Assembly (NCBI RefSeq): GCF_017308975.1
Contig: NZ_JADWPD010000020.1
Span: 1 to 64,000 of the forward strand
DNA from: Amycolatopsis sp. MtRt-6
GTDB lineage: Bacteria > Actinomycetota > Actinomycetes > Mycobacteriales > Pseudonocardiaceae
DNA length: 64,000 nt
Reading direction: 5' to 3'
Part shown: positions 7,439 to 16,240 of the stretch, in pieces
Layout of the letters: every line of letters begins with the position of its first letter
Numbering within the stretch: position 1 is the stretch's first letter
Notes under the pieces: model-generated
The model's database searches: none
What the model was told of the DNA's origin: nothing
Seen by the model: the letters and a program-made list of their open reading frames with translations, nothing else
Made by a program: the position numbers and the translations under genes

Positions 7439-8392
7439 TCAAACCGGGGTCTTCGCCGCCTCCAACGCCAAGGCCGCCGCGCCCACGATCGCCGTGTCGT
7501 CGCCCAGGTGAGCAGTCCTGATCCGAGCCAACGGCCGGTGCCGCGCCCCCGTGATCGCGCCCGCGTAGTGCTCCCGAGCCTCGTCCAAGAACAGCGGTGC
7601 CGACTCCGACACCCCTCCCCCGATCACGATGATCTCCGGGTCGAACACGTCCGCCACCAGTGCCAGGCCCTCGCCCAGCCACTTCGCCAGCTCCGCCATC
7701 GCCAGCTGGGCGATCGGATCTCCATCACGCGCCGCGCCCGCCACCCTGCGGCCCGTCACCGAGCCCGGGTCGCCCGCCACCTGGGGGGCCAGGACCGTCG
7801 ACCGGCCCGGGTGCCGGGCGAGCAGCTCCACCGCCGTGGCCGCCAAGGCCGTTCCGCTGCAGTAGCGCTCCCAGCAGCCGTACTTGCCGCAGGGGCACGG
7901 CCGCCCGCCGCGGACCACCGTCAGGTGGCCCAGCTCGGGGGCCACGCCGTACGCGCCCCGGTACAGCTTGCCGTCCAGCAACAGCCCCGCGCCGATGCCC
8001 GTGCCCAGTGCCACCAGGGCCGCCACCTGGGCGCCGCGGGCCGCGCCGAAACGGTGCTCGCCCACTATCGCCGAATTGACGTCGTGCTCCAGCAGCACCG
8101 GGAGGCCGACGCGCTTCTCGATCCGGTCGGCCACCGGTGCGCCGCGCCACGCCAGGTGCGGGGCGAACATCACCGAGCGGCGGTCGCGGGCCACGAAGCC
8201 CGCCACCGCCAGCCCCACCCCGGCCACGTCGTGGCGGTTGCGCAGGTCCTCGACCACGCTCGCGATGGCGTCCTCGAGCGCGCCCTCTTCGGTCGGCGTC
8301 GCGACGCGCGCCGTGTCGAGCAGGGAGCCGCGTTCGTCCACCACGCCGGCCCGGATGCTCGTTCCGCCGACGTCCACCCCTACCGTCCGCAC
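7439..8392 (-). CDS. ROK-family sugar kinase (glucokinase-like)
   Basis: The 317-residue protein has the ASKHA phosphate loop VDVGGTSIRAG (residues 6-16), catalytic D104 in EHDVN, and the ROK zinc site made by H156 with C166, C168 and C173 in CPCGKYGCWE. ROK kinases phosphorylate glucose, N-acetylmannosamine and related sugars at the expense of ATP or polyphosphate. No helix-turn-helix is present, so it is the kinase rather than the repressor type. The GTG start directly abuts the TGA of the preceding gene, making it the last gene of a run that begins with the SRPBCC gene at 10402. Confidence 0.9.
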   Translation of the reverse strand: MRTVGVDVGGTSIRAGVVDERGSLLDTARVATPTEEGALEDAIASVVEDLRNRHDVAGVGLAVAGFVARDRRSVMFAPHLAWRGAPVADRIEKRVGLPVLLEHDVNSAIVGEHRFGAARGAQVAALVALGTGIGAGLLLDGKLYRGAYGVAPELGHLTVVRGGRPCPCGKYGCWERYCSGTALAATAVELLARHPGRSTVLAPQVAGDPGSVTGRRVAGAARDGDPIAQLAMAELAKWLGEGLALVADVFDPEIIVIGGGVSESAPLFLDEAREHYAGAITGARHRPLARIRTAHLGDDTAIVGAAALALEAAKTPV

Positions 8393-8836
8393 TCAGCTCT
8401 CCCACTCGTCGCGCCTGCGGACCGCGATGTGCTGCACCCGCGGCGACGTGCGCGGGTCCGCGGGCCGCGGCGCGGGCCGGAACCCGGGCATGTGCACGCC
8501 CTCGTCCGGTTCCCAGCGGTCCGCGAGCACCGCACGCAGCAGGGCGACCAGCTGCGCGAGCTGCTCGACGAGCCGCGCGACCAGCTCGGGCCGCTCACCC
8601 CGCACCACCGCGACGATCGCACACAGCGGACACCAGCCGCACGCCGAACCGTCCGGTTTCGCCTCGTCAGGGGTGCCATGACCACCGGGGGCTTCGCCAC
8701 CCGGACCCCCCGAAAAGAAGCTGCCGTGCCCGGCCGCGAGCACGCCTTCGAGCCACGGCGCCGCCTTGTCCGCGACCAGCTCGGCGAGCAGGCGGATCTC
8801 CTCCGCCAGGCGCGGCCCGTGTTCCTCTTCGCTCAC
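8393..8836 (-). CDS. conserved protein with CGWCPLC motif (Rv2183c-like position)
   Basis: The GTG start at 8836 overlaps the ATPase stop (GTGA), giving 147 residues. The first half is helical (EEIRLLAELVADKAAPWLEG), followed by a Gly-rich linker and then CGWCPLCAIVAVVRGERPEL, whose three cysteines could bind metal. Another helix and a basic tail follow. Mycobacteria carry a small conserved protein (Rv2183c) next to the equivalent ATPase, and the context here is the same. Its function is unknown. The tight coupling suggests it works with the ArsA-like ATPase. Confidence 0.78.
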   Translation of the reverse strand: MSEEEHGPRLAEEIRLLAELVADKAAPWLEGVLAAGHGSFFSGGPGGEAPGGHGTPDEAKPDGSACGWCPLCAIVAVVRGERPELVARLVEQLAQLVALLRAVLADRWEPDEGVHMPGFRPAPRPADPRTSPRVQHIAVRRRDEWES

Positions 8837-9966
8837 CCGCGGCCCCGGTTCCCGGCCAGGCTCACGACCAGGCCGTCGGCGTCGGATTCCGCGCCGGTGA
8901 TCCGGCACGGCCGCAGCGGCTCCGGCAGGGCGATGAGCCTGCGGAAGCCGTCCACGGTGATCGCCAGGTCGTCGTCGACGCGGGCGAGGTCGACCTCGGC
9001 GTCCCGCGGGAGCGGGATCGCGACGCGCAGGGTGTACCCACCGGGGGCGGGCCGCACGCGCAGCAGCGGGGTGACGGGGGTGCCGTTGCCCGCGAGGGGG
9101 TCTTCGCCGCGGTAGAGCTCGGCGGCGATCTCCAGCAGCGCGGGCAGCCCGACCGGCTCGACGGCGCGGTGCTCGACGCGGGCGACCGGCGCGATCCCGG
9201 CCGCGGCGAGCTCGGCGAGCACGGCGTCCTGCTGCGTCCGCCGGGTGCGCAGCCAGGACGCGGCGCCGCCGCGCCAGATGCCGGGCGCGGGCATCAGCCG
9301 GTTGGCGATCAGGCCGTCGACCGCGATGCCGCGCAGGGCCAGGGAGCTGAGCGTCCGCCGTGCCTCGGCGACGACCACCCGCTCCGGGGTCAGGACCAGC
9401 CGGACCGTCGTCACCGCCGGGTCGGTGAGCAGCGCGCGCAGGCCGTCGAGGTGGGCACCGAGGCGGCGCACCGAGCCGGTGACGCGGCCGCGCGGCCCGA
9501 ACACGCGGGTCAGGTAGCCGGAGACGGCCTCGGGCAGCGCGAGCAGCCGCAGCGTCTCGGCCGTCGGCCCGCAGTCGACGACGACGGACTCCCACGGCCC
9601 GTCCTCGGCCAGCCGGCGGACCTCGGTCAGGGCGAGCAGCTCGTCGACGCCGGGCAGCACGGTGAGCTCTTCGGCGTCGAGGGTGTCGAGCCCCGCGCCG
9701 GCCAGCACCGCCCGCAGCTCACCGCGCAACTGCTCCCAGGTGGCGTCCACCAGGGTGCGCGAATCGATCTGCACCCCGGAGAGGAGAGTGTCCACTTCGG
9801 ACGGTTCGGCCCCGAGCGGCGTGCCGAAGGCGTCGCCGAGCGAGTGCGCCGGGTCGGTGGACACGACGAGGGTCTTCCTGCCGCGGGCGGCGAGGGCGGC
9901 GCCGGTGGCCGCGGCCAGCGTGGTCTTCCCGACACCCCCCTTGCCGGTGCACAGCAGGATCCGCAC
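8833..9966 (-). CDS. ArsA/Get3-like ATPase
   Basis: The 377-residue protein has a deviant Walker A, GKGGVGKTT (residues 8-16), the VVSTDPAHS switch I segment, and VVVDCGPTAETLRLL as the Walker B/switch II region. A C-terminal domain (about 285-377) containing PLPRDAEVDLARVDDDLAI looks like the small beta-sandwich fused to some ArsA proteins. These dimeric ATPases move metalloids or target membrane proteins. No ArsB pump or arsenic regulator is present, so arsenite export is unlikely. The neighbours match mycobacterial Rv2183c-Rv2185c. It starts at GTG 9966, one base after the SRPBCC stop. Confidence 0.88.
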   Translation of the reverse strand: MRILLCTGKGGVGKTTLAAATGAALAARGRKTLVVSTDPAHSLGDAFGTPLGAEPSEVDTLLSGVQIDSRTLVDATWEQLRGELRAVLAGAGLDTLDAEELTVLPGVDELLALTEVRRLAEDGPWESVVVDCGPTAETLRLLALPEAVSGYLTRVFGPRGRVTGSVRRLGAHLDGLRALLTDPAVTTVRLVLTPERVVVAEARRTLSSLALRGIAVDGLIANRLMPAPGIWRGGAASWLRTRRTQQDAVLAELAAAGIAPVARVEHRAVEPVGLPALLEIAAELYRGEDPLAGNGTPVTPLLRVRPAPGGYTLRVAIPLPRDAEVDLARVDDDLAITVDGFRRLIALPEPLRPCRITGAESDADGLVVSLAGNRGRG

Positions 9967-9967
9967 G

Positions 9968-10402
9968 CTAGCCCTCGGCCCGCTTCTTCAGCTCCTTGAG
10001 CGCGGTGTCCATGACCATCTTCTCGGCCTTGCGGCGCAGCAGGCCGATCATCGGCAGCGCCAGCTCGACCGACAGCGTGTAGGTGACCCGGGTGCGGCCG
10101 CCGAGGTCGGCGAGCGCGTAGCGGCCGTTCTGCGCCTTCTGCATCTGGCCCTTGACCAGGTGCCAGCTGACGCCGAGGCCGTCTTCGTCCCAGTCGTACT
10201 CGAGGGTGTAGACGTCCTTGATCGGGCCCGCGTCGAGGGTCAGCTTGACCTGCTTGGCCCGCCCGTCGGCGTCGGTGTCGAGGACCTCGGTCTGCCGGAC
10301 GGCCTTGGCCCATTCCGGGTACGCGGGGAAGTCGGCGATCACGGCCATCACCCGGCTGGGCTCGGCGTCGACCTCGATGGACTGTGTGGACTGCTCGGCC
10401 AT
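9968..10402 (-). CDS. SRPBCC (START-like) protein, Rv2185c-like
   Basis: The 144-residue protein has the opening of actinobacterial polyketide-cyclase/dehydrase-like SRPBCC proteins: SIEVDAEPSRVMAVIADFPAYPEWAKAV. This fold makes a deep hydrophobic cavity for lipids or polyketides. The C-terminal helix is Lys/Glu-rich. It heads the cotranscribed set SRPBCC, ATPase, Cys-rich protein, ROK kinase. In mycobacteria the same protein sits beside the equivalent ATPase, so the pair is likely functional, perhaps a lipid-handling step. The ligand is unknown. Confidence 0.87.
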   Translation of the reverse strand: MAEQSTQSIEVDAEPSRVMAVIADFPAYPEWAKAVRQTEVLDTDADGRAKQVKLTLDAGPIKDVYTLEYDWDEDGLGVSWHLVKGQMQKAQNGRYALADLGGRTRVTYTLSVELALPMIGLLRRKAEKMVMDTALKELKKRAEG

Positions 10403-10429
10403 GGGTCGAAGCGTAGCCGCCGCGGTTGG

Positions 10430-11224
10430 TCACCAGCGCAGCACGTAGGGCTGCCCGGTCTCCTTGAAGTGACCCACGTTACGGCACTCGGTCAGGCCGA
10501 CCCGGGCACGGGCCGCCAGCGGCTGGTGCACGTGCCCGAACACCGACCAGCGCGGCCGCTGCGCCCGGATCAGCTCCAGCAGCGCCGTCGAGCCGATCTC
10601 GCTGCGCCGCGCGACGACGTCGTAGACCAGCTCCGGCAGGGCCGGCGGGCCGTGCGTGCAGAGGACGTCGACGCCGGCCAGCGCGGCCACGCCCGCGTCG
10701 TAGTCCGCGCGATCCCGCAGGTAGGGGCGCCAGGCCGCACCTTTGCGCGGCCGCGGGACGACGCCGTCGGGCAGCAGCGCCCCGCCGACGAACCCGAACC
10801 GCAGGCCGCCGATCTCGGCCACCTCGCCGTCGAGCACCCGCACGCCCTCGCCGGCGAACTCCGGCCACAGCGCCGGGGTGTCGACGTTGCCGGGCGTGGC
10901 GTACGTCGGCGCGGTCATCGCCGCGAACAGCGCCGCGTACTGGGTGCGGATGGCCTCGTCGACCGCCGCGCCCGGGTCTTCGAGGCTCGCCCAGAGCGTG
11001 CGCGAAAAGGCAACGGTTTCGTCACGGGTGCCCTCGCGGCGCAGGCGGGCGAACTCGCCGACCTTCTCCGGCCCGAACAGGGCGCCCATGATGCCCTTCT
11101 CGTGGTCGTGGTAGTCGACGAAGTCGATCAGGTCGCCGAGCACGACCAGGGCGTCGGCCCCGTCACCCGCCCGCTTCAGCGCGTCCGCGTTGCCGTGCAC
11201 GTCCGAGACGACGTGTACCCGCAC
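10430..11224 (-). CDS. metallophosphoesterase
   Basis: The calcineurin-like phosphoesterase motifs are in order: DVHGN at residues 8-12, LGDLIDF around 28-34, a GNVD segment around 105, and CTHGPPALPE followed by FGHVHQP. These residues coordinate two metals and hydrolyse phosphomono- or diesters. The product has 264 residues. It starts at GTG 11224, ten bases from the stop of the upstream START-like gene. The insert between the metal motifs is larger than in YfcE-type enzymes. The substrate cannot be predicted. Confidence 0.87.
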   Translation of the reverse strand: MRVHVVSDVHGNADALKRAGDGADALVVLGDLIDFVDYHDHEKGIMGALFGPEKVGEFARLRREGTRDETVAFSRTLWASLEDPGAAVDEAIRTQYAALFAAMTAPTYATPGNVDTPALWPEFAGEGVRVLDGEVAEIGGLRFGFVGGALLPDGVVPRPRKGAAWRPYLRDRADYDAGVAALAGVDVLCTHGPPALPELVYDVVARRSEIGSTALLELIRAQRPRWSVFGHVHQPLAARARVGLTECRNVGHFKETGQPYVLRW

Positions 11225-11234
11225 CCCTGGCCCC

Positions 11235-11645
11235 CTAGCCCTCGCCGCGCGGAGGCACCCCGGGCTCGCGCCCGTCCTCCAGGATCTCCTTGAGCCCGAG
11301 GGCGATCGCCTTCGCCGCGCGTGCCCGCCGGTCGAACTCCCGGCGCAGCTCGCGCGGCGCCAGGGCCCGGGGCGTCCCGGCCGCGTCGGCGGGAGTCGCC
11401 CGCAGGAAGTAGTGCAGCAGGGTGCCGTCGAGCACCGGCTCGAGCCAGACCTCCATCGTACCGACGAGCGCGCCCCGGACAGTCCAGCGCAGGCCCTTCT
11501 CCCCCCGGTCGGTGTAGACCTCGAGGACCAGGTCGGGCCAGTAGCGCCGCCAGGAGGCCGGCTCGGCGAAGACCGCGGCCACGGTGGCGGGCGGAACGGC
11601 GAGGAACGTCTCGTCGACGATGTCGAGGGAGGGCGGCGCGTTCAC
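11235..11645 (-). CDS. SRPBCC (START-like) protein
   Basis: The 136-residue protein has the SRPBCC pattern: a first strand (DIVDETFLAVPPATVAAVF), a tryptophan-rich turn (EPASWRRYWPDLVLEVY), and a long basic C-terminal helix (ELRREFDRRARAAKAIALGLKEI). It is the second START-like protein of this block and is not closely similar to the one at 9968. It is divergent from fadD15 at 11772. In mycobacteria a conserved gene lies at the matching position before fadD15. A lipid or acyl ligand is plausible but not shown. Confidence 0.82.
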   Translation of the reverse strand: MNAPPSLDIVDETFLAVPPATVAAVFAEPASWRRYWPDLVLEVYTDRGEKGLRWTVRGALVGTMEVWLEPVLDGTLLHYFLRATPADAAGTPRALAPRELRREFDRRARAAKAIALGLKEILEDGREPGVPPRGEG

Positions 11646-11771
11646 GTGCGAAGAATGTCACGGCCTCGCCTCGCCGCGTCGGTCAGCATGGTCTTAAGGT
11701 GCTCACCACGCTAAGTTGACTGGCGGGTAACAGCGGTGTCACCTGCCGCCGCGTTGAACACGGAGGTCCAC

Positions 11772-13568
11772 GTGCGCGAATACAGCGCTCCCGCCGGCAA
11801 GCCGGTGGCCGACGACGAAAACATGTCCGACGTCGTCTGGGCGAACGCCGAGCGGTTCTCCGACGTGGTGAGCTTCCGCCGCCAGGTCGAGGGCAGCTGG
11901 CTGGACGTCACCGCCAAGGAGTTCGCGGCCGAGGTGCTGGCCGTCGCCAAGGGCATGGCGAAGGCCGGGATCGGCCGCGGCGACCGCGTCGCGATCATGT
12001 CGAAGACCCGCTACGAGTGGACGCTGATCGACTTCGCGATCTGGGCGGCCGGCGCGGTGACCGTCCCGATCTACGACACGTCGTCCGCCGAGCAGGTGCA
12101 CTGGATCCTGTCGGACTCGGCCGCGAAGGGCGTGTTCGTCGAGACCAGCGCCCACGCCGCGACGCTCGACGAGGTCCGGGACCGGCTCACCGACCTGGCT
12201 CACACGTGGCAGATCGAAGGCGGCTCCCCCGCCGTCGAAGAGCTCTCGGCGCTCGGTGCCGACCTGTCCGACGACGAGCTGCACGACCGCCGCCGCGAGG
12301 TGACCGCGAACGAGCTGGCCACCATCGTCTACACCTCGGGCACCACCGGCCGCCCCAAGGGCGTCGAGCTGACCCACCGCAACCTGCTGGCCGAGATCCG
12401 CGCCGACATCGAGGCGTTCCCGCAGCTGATGGAGCAGGGCAACTCGCTGCTGTGCTTCCTGCCGCTGGCGCACGTGCTGGCCCGCGCGATCGCCGTCACC
12501 GCGCTGACCGCCCGCGTCACCCTCGGGCACACCCCGGACGTCAAGAACCTGGTCGCCGACCTCGGCACGTTCCGGCCGACGTTCGTCGTCGCGGTGCCGC
12601 GCGTGTTCGAGAAGGTCTACAACTCGGCGAAGCAGAAGGCGCACAGCGAGGGCAAGGGCAAGATCTTCGACGCCGCCGAGGCCACCGCCGTCGCCTACAG
12701 CGAAGCGCAGGACACCGGCGGCGCCGGGGTCGGGCTGAAGCTCAAGCACCTGGTGTTCGACAAGCTCGTCTACGGCAAGCTGCGCGCGGCCCTCGGCGGC
12801 CGCTGCGTCGCGGCGGTCTCGGGCGGAGCGCCGCTGGGTGCCCGGCTGGCGCACTTCTTCCGCGGCATCGGCGTCCCGGTGTTCGAGGGCTACGGCCTCA
12901 CCGAGACGTCGGCGGCGGCGAACGTCAACACGCAGACGGCGTTCCGCGTCGGCACGGTCGGCAAGCCGGTCAACGGCACGTCGGTTCGCATCGCCGACGA
13001 CGGTGAAGTCCTGCTCAAGGGCGACGTCGTGTTCCGGGCGTACTACAACAACCCGCAGGCGACTGCCGAGGCATTGACCGACGGCTGGTTCCACACCGGC
13101 GACCTCGGCGAGCTGGACTCCGACGGCTTCCTCAAGATCACCGGCCGCAAGAAGGAGATCATCGTGACGGCGGGCGGCAAGAACGTCGCCCCGTCCGGCC
13201 TCGAGGACACGATCAAGGCGTCCCCGCTGGTCAGCCAGGCGATGGTGGTCGGCGACCAGCGCCCGTTCATCGCGGCGCTGATCACGGTCGACGAGGAGTA
13301 CTTCCCGTCGTGGAAGTCCCAGCACGGCAAGCCCGCCGCCGCCACGGTCGCGGACCTGGCGACGGACCCGGACCTGGTCGCGGAGATCCAGGCCGCGGTC
13401 GACGAGGCCAACAAAGCGGTGTCCAAGGCCGAGGCGATCAAGAAGTTCACCGTGCTGGCCAACGACTTCACCGAGGCCGGCGGGGAGATCACGCCGAGCC
13501 TGAAGCTGAAGCGGAACGTGGTTTCGAAGAACTACGCCACCGACATCGAGGGCCTGTACAAGAAGTAA
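11772..13568 (+). CDS. fadD15: long-chain fatty-acid-CoA ligase, FadD15-like
   Basis: A GGAGG six bases upstream supports the GTG at 11772, giving MREYSAPAG and 598 residues; mycobacterial FadD15 also begins MRE. The AMP-binding loop YTSGTTGRPKG starts at residue 187, followed by GYGLTETS and the adenylate motif GWFHTGDLGE, then the ligase hinge KEIIVTAGGKNV. The enzyme activates long-chain fatty acids to acyl-CoA through an acyl-adenylate. It closes the block shared with mycobacteria. Six bases separate its stop from that of the convergent monooxygenase gene. Confidence 0.92.
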   Translation: MREYSAPAGKPVADDENMSDVVWANAERFSDVVSFRRQVEGSWLDVTAKEFAAEVLAVAKGMAKAGIGRGDRVAIMSKTRYEWTLIDFAIWAAGAVTVPIYDTSSAEQVHWILSDSAAKGVFVETSAHAATLDEVRDRLTDLAHTWQIEGGSPAVEELSALGADLSDDELHDRRREVTANELATIVYTSGTTGRPKGVELTHRNLLAEIRADIEAFPQLMEQGNSLLCFLPLAHVLARAIAVTALTARVTLGHTPDVKNLVADLGTFRPTFVVAVPRVFEKVYNSAKQKAHSEGKGKIFDAAEATAVAYSEAQDTGGAGVGLKLKHLVFDKLVYGKLRAALGGRCVAAVSGGAPLGARLAHFFRGIGVPVFEGYGLTETSAAANVNTQTAFRVGTVGKPVNGTSVRIADDGEVLLKGDVVFRAYYNNPQATAEALTDGWFHTGDLGELDSDGFLKITGRKKEIIVTAGGKNVAPSGLEDTIKASPLVSQAMVVGDQRPFIAALITVDEEYFPSWKSQHGKPAAATVADLATDPDLVAEIQAAVDEANKAVSKAEAIKKFTVLANDFTEAGGEITPSLKLKRNVVSKNYATDIEGLYKK

Positions 13569-13574
13569 GCGCGC

Positions 13575-13919
13575 TCAGGCTCGGGTGAAGCCGCGGCTGC
13601 GCTCCACCTTCGCCACGTGCAGCGTGTAGCTCTCGTACCACTCGGCCCGGCCCCGCTGCTGGGCCGAGTGGTGCTCGGCGTTGCTCCGCCACTGCGTGAG
13701 CGCTTCGGCGTCGCGGAAGTACCCGACGGTGATGCTCAGGCCGCCGGGTGTCTGGGCGTGGTCCATGCCCAGGTATCCGGGGACGTCGGCGACCAGCTCT
13801 TCCATCCGGGCGGCGGTCTCGGGGTAGCCGGCCTGCTCGCCGGTGCGCACCGAGGTGAAGACGACCGCGTAGTAGGGCGGCTCGAAGGCTTCGACCGGGG
13901 CTGCCGGGTGATCGCTCAT
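13575..13919 (-). CDS. antibiotic biosynthesis monooxygenase (ABM) domain protein
   Basis: This 114-residue protein matches the small ferredoxin-fold ABM group: a first strand YYAVVFTSVR, a helix GYPETAARMEELV, then GYLGMDHAQTPGGLSITVGYFRDAEALTQWR and a final strand ESYTLHVAKVER. Such dimers act as cofactor-free oxygenases, heme-degrading proteins or simple stress proteins. The version with a QTPGG-type turn and ALTQWR helix is common and mostly uncharacterised. It stands alone, convergent with fadD15. Confidence 0.82.
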   Translation of the reverse strand: MSDHPAAPVEAFEPPYYAVVFTSVRTGEQAGYPETAARMEELVADVPGYLGMDHAQTPGGLSITVGYFRDAEALTQWRSNAEHHSAQQRGRAEWYESYTLHVAKVERSRGFTRA

Positions 13920-13964
13920 GGCGTCACCGTAGGGCGGCCCCGGCCCGGCGATCCAGCGACTTTC

Positions 13965-15326
13965 TCACGGCGTGCGCTGGGCGGCGACGAAGTCGCGGTA
14001 CCAGCGGTAGCTCGACCTCGGCGTGCGGGCCTGCGTCTCGTAGTCGACGTGGACCAGCCCGAAGCGGTGCTTGTACCCGTGCGCCCACTCGAAGTTGTCC
14101 AGCAGTGACCAGCAGAAGTAGCCGCGCAGGTCGACCCCGGCCGCGGCCGCCGTGCGGACCGCCTCGATGTGCTCGTTCAGGAAGCTGATGCGCTCGTAGT
14201 CCGCGAAGTCGCTCCGGTCGGCGTACACGCACCCGTTCTCCGTCACGTACACCGGGGGCAGGCCCGGGTACCGGTTGTGCAGGCCGACGAGGGCTTCGGT
14301 GAGGCCCTCCGGCTCGACCGGCCAGCCCATGCCCGTGCGCGGGACGTCCGGCACGCGCGTGGTGTCCACCCCGATGTCGGTCACGGTCCGCAGCGCCGGG
14401 TCCGGCTCGCGGTGCGGGGCGTCCGCGACGTGGATCCGGTAGTAGTAGTTGACGCCCAGGTAGTCCAGCGGCGTCCCGATCGTCTCGAGGTCGCCGTCGA
14501 GGCGGAACGAGAAGTCCGAGACGCCGTCGAACATCGCCGCCAGGCCCGGCGCGTACCGGCCGCCGAACAGCGGGTCGGTGAACTGGCGGCGCAGCAGCGT
14601 GTCCTGGCGGGCCGCCGCCGCGGCGTCCGCCGCCGAACCCGAGACCGGCACCGCGGGCGACTGGTTGAGCACGATCCCGAACTGCTGCTGCGGTGTCGCC
14701 TGCGCCCGCATCGCCCGGACGGCCAGGCCGTGGCCGAGCAGCAGGTGGTGGGCGGCCGCCAGCGCGCCGTGTCCCTCCCTGGCTCCCGGCGCGTGGCGGC
14801 CTTCGCCGTATCCCGCGACCGCGCACGGGTACGGCTCGTTGAGCGTCGTCCAGTGGTCGACGACATCGCCCAGCTCTTCGTGCACCAGGGCGGCGTACTC
14901 GGCGAAGCGGTGGGCCGTCTCCCGCGACCGCCAGCCGCCCTCGTCCTCCAGCGCCTGCGGCAGGTCCCAGTGGTACAGCGTCAGGAACGGCTCGATCTCC
15001 CGCTCCCGCATGGCCTCCACGAGCCGGCGGTAGAAATCGATCCCCCGGCGTTCGAAGCGGCGCCCGTCCGGCTGGATCCGCGGCCAGGACACCGAGAACC
15101 GGTAGGCGTCGACACCCAGGTCGGTGAGCAGGTCGAGGTCGGCGCGCCAGCGGTGGTAGTGGTCGGCCGCCGGTTCCCCGGTGTGGCCGCCTGCCACCGC
15201 GCCGGGGACCGCCGCGAAGGTGTCCCAGATGGACGGTCCGCGGCCGTCCTCGGTGGTGGCGCCCTCGATCTGGAACGCCGAGGTCGCGACGCCCCAGCGG
15301 AAGCCGGGCGGGAAACTGGAAGTCAC
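13965..15326 (-). CDS. bglC: GH1 beta-glucosidase of the cellobiose operon (BglC-like)
   Basis: With the GTG at 15326 (GGAG upstream), the product has 453 residues, normal for GH1. The N terminus FPPGFRWGVATSAFQIEG is the family signature, the acid/base is E164 in TLNEP, and the nucleophile is E363 in YVTENG. It hydrolyses beta-linked glucosides. No signal peptide is present, so it acts on sugars already imported, such as cellobiose. It is the last gene after the sugar permease, 17 bases downstream, exactly as in Streptomyces cebEFG-bglC. Confidence 0.92.
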   Translation of the reverse strand: MTSSFPPGFRWGVATSAFQIEGATTEDGRGPSIWDTFAAVPGAVAGGHTGEPAADHYHRWRADLDLLTDLGVDAYRFSVSWPRIQPDGRRFERRGIDFYRRLVEAMREREIEPFLTLYHWDLPQALEDEGGWRSRETAHRFAEYAALVHEELGDVVDHWTTLNEPYPCAVAGYGEGRHAPGAREGHGALAAAHHLLLGHGLAVRAMRAQATPQQQFGIVLNQSPAVPVSGSAADAAAAARQDTLLRRQFTDPLFGGRYAPGLAAMFDGVSDFSFRLDGDLETIGTPLDYLGVNYYYRIHVADAPHREPDPALRTVTDIGVDTTRVPDVPRTGMGWPVEPEGLTEALVGLHNRYPGLPPVYVTENGCVYADRSDFADYERISFLNEHIEAVRTAAAAGVDLRGYFCWSLLDNFEWAHGYKHRFGLVHVDYETQARTPRSSYRWYRDFVAAQRTP

Positions 15327-15343
15327 GGTGAGCTCCGGGAGGG

Positions 15344-16231
15344 TCAGCCCTTGAGCGCGCCCTGCATGATGCCGCCGACGATCTGGCGGCCGAACAGCAG
15401 GAACACGAGGAGGACGGGAACGGTGCCGATGGTGGCGGCGGTGAGCACGAGCGTGTAGTCGGTGGTGTAGCCACTGGCCAGAGTGGACAGTGCGGTTTGG
15501 ACGGTCGGGTTCTCCGGCACGAGCACCACCAGCGGCCAGAAGAAGTCGTTCCAGGCCTGCATGAAGGTGAACAGCCCGAGCACCGCCGCGGCCGGGCGGG
15601 CGGCGGGCAGGGCCACGTGCCAGAACAGCCGCAGCGAGCCGCACCCGTCCATCCGCCCGGCCTCCAGCAGCTCCAGCGGCAGTGCCCGCTCGAAGTACTG
15701 GCGCATGAAGAACACGCCGAACGCGGTGACCAGGCCGGGCACGATCACCGCCTGCAGCTCCCCCGCCCACCCGAAGTCGGCCATCATCATGTACAGCGGC
15801 ACGACGCCCAGCTCGGTCGGGATCGCCTGGGTGGCGACCACGACGAGCAGCAACGCCGTCCGCCCGCGGAAGCGCAGCTTGGCGAAGGCGAACCCGGCCA
15901 GCGTCGAGAACAGCACCACCGAGACGGTGATCGTGCCCGCGACGATGAGCGAGTTGCCCAGCGCCAGCGCGAAGTCCGTCTCGTCGAAGACGCGGGCGAT
16001 GTTCTCGAACAGGTGCCCGCCCGGCACCAGGACCGGCGGCACCTTGCCCACGGCCTCCGTCGTCTGCGACGAGACGACGAACGACCAGTACACCGGGAAC
16101 GCCGAACCGGCGAGGATCGCGATCAGCGCGGCGTAGGTCCACGGGCTCGCGACCCGCCTGGAGATCCGCCGCAGCCGCCCGGGCGAGGCGGCCGGCGGCG
16201 CGGGCGCGGCCGGGGTCAGCACGGTGGTCAT
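15344..16231 (-). CDS. cebG: sugar ABC transporter permease, MalG type (CebG-like)
   Basis: The 295-residue membrane protein has about six transmembrane segments and the permease EAA loop EAGRMDGCGSLRLFWHVALP, which contacts the ATPase. It starts ten bases after the stop of the partner permease. With CebF-like and CebE-like products it forms a carbohydrate importer. No ATPase is encoded here; Streptomyces ceb systems rely on the shared MsiK ATPase encoded elsewhere, and the same is likely. Confidence 0.9.
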   Translation of the reverse strand: MTTVLTPAAPAPPAASPGRLRRISRRVASPWTYAALIAILAGSAFPVYWSFVVSSQTTEAVGKVPPVLVPGGHLFENIARVFDETDFALALGNSLIVAGTITVSVVLFSTLAGFAFAKLRFRGRTALLLVVVATQAIPTELGVVPLYMMMADFGWAGELQAVIVPGLVTAFGVFFMRQYFERALPLELLEAGRMDGCGSLRLFWHVALPAARPAAAVLGLFTFMQAWNDFFWPLVVLVPENPTVQTALSTLASGYTTDYTLVLTAATIGTVPVLLVFLLFGRQIVGGIMQGALKG

Positions 16232-16240
16232 GTCCGCTCC

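Noticed and set aside
8833..9966. Arsenite efflux system suggested by the ArsA-like ATPase
   Set aside because: There is no ArsB/ACR3 pump, arsenate reductase or ArsR nearby; the neighbours match a different conserved block.
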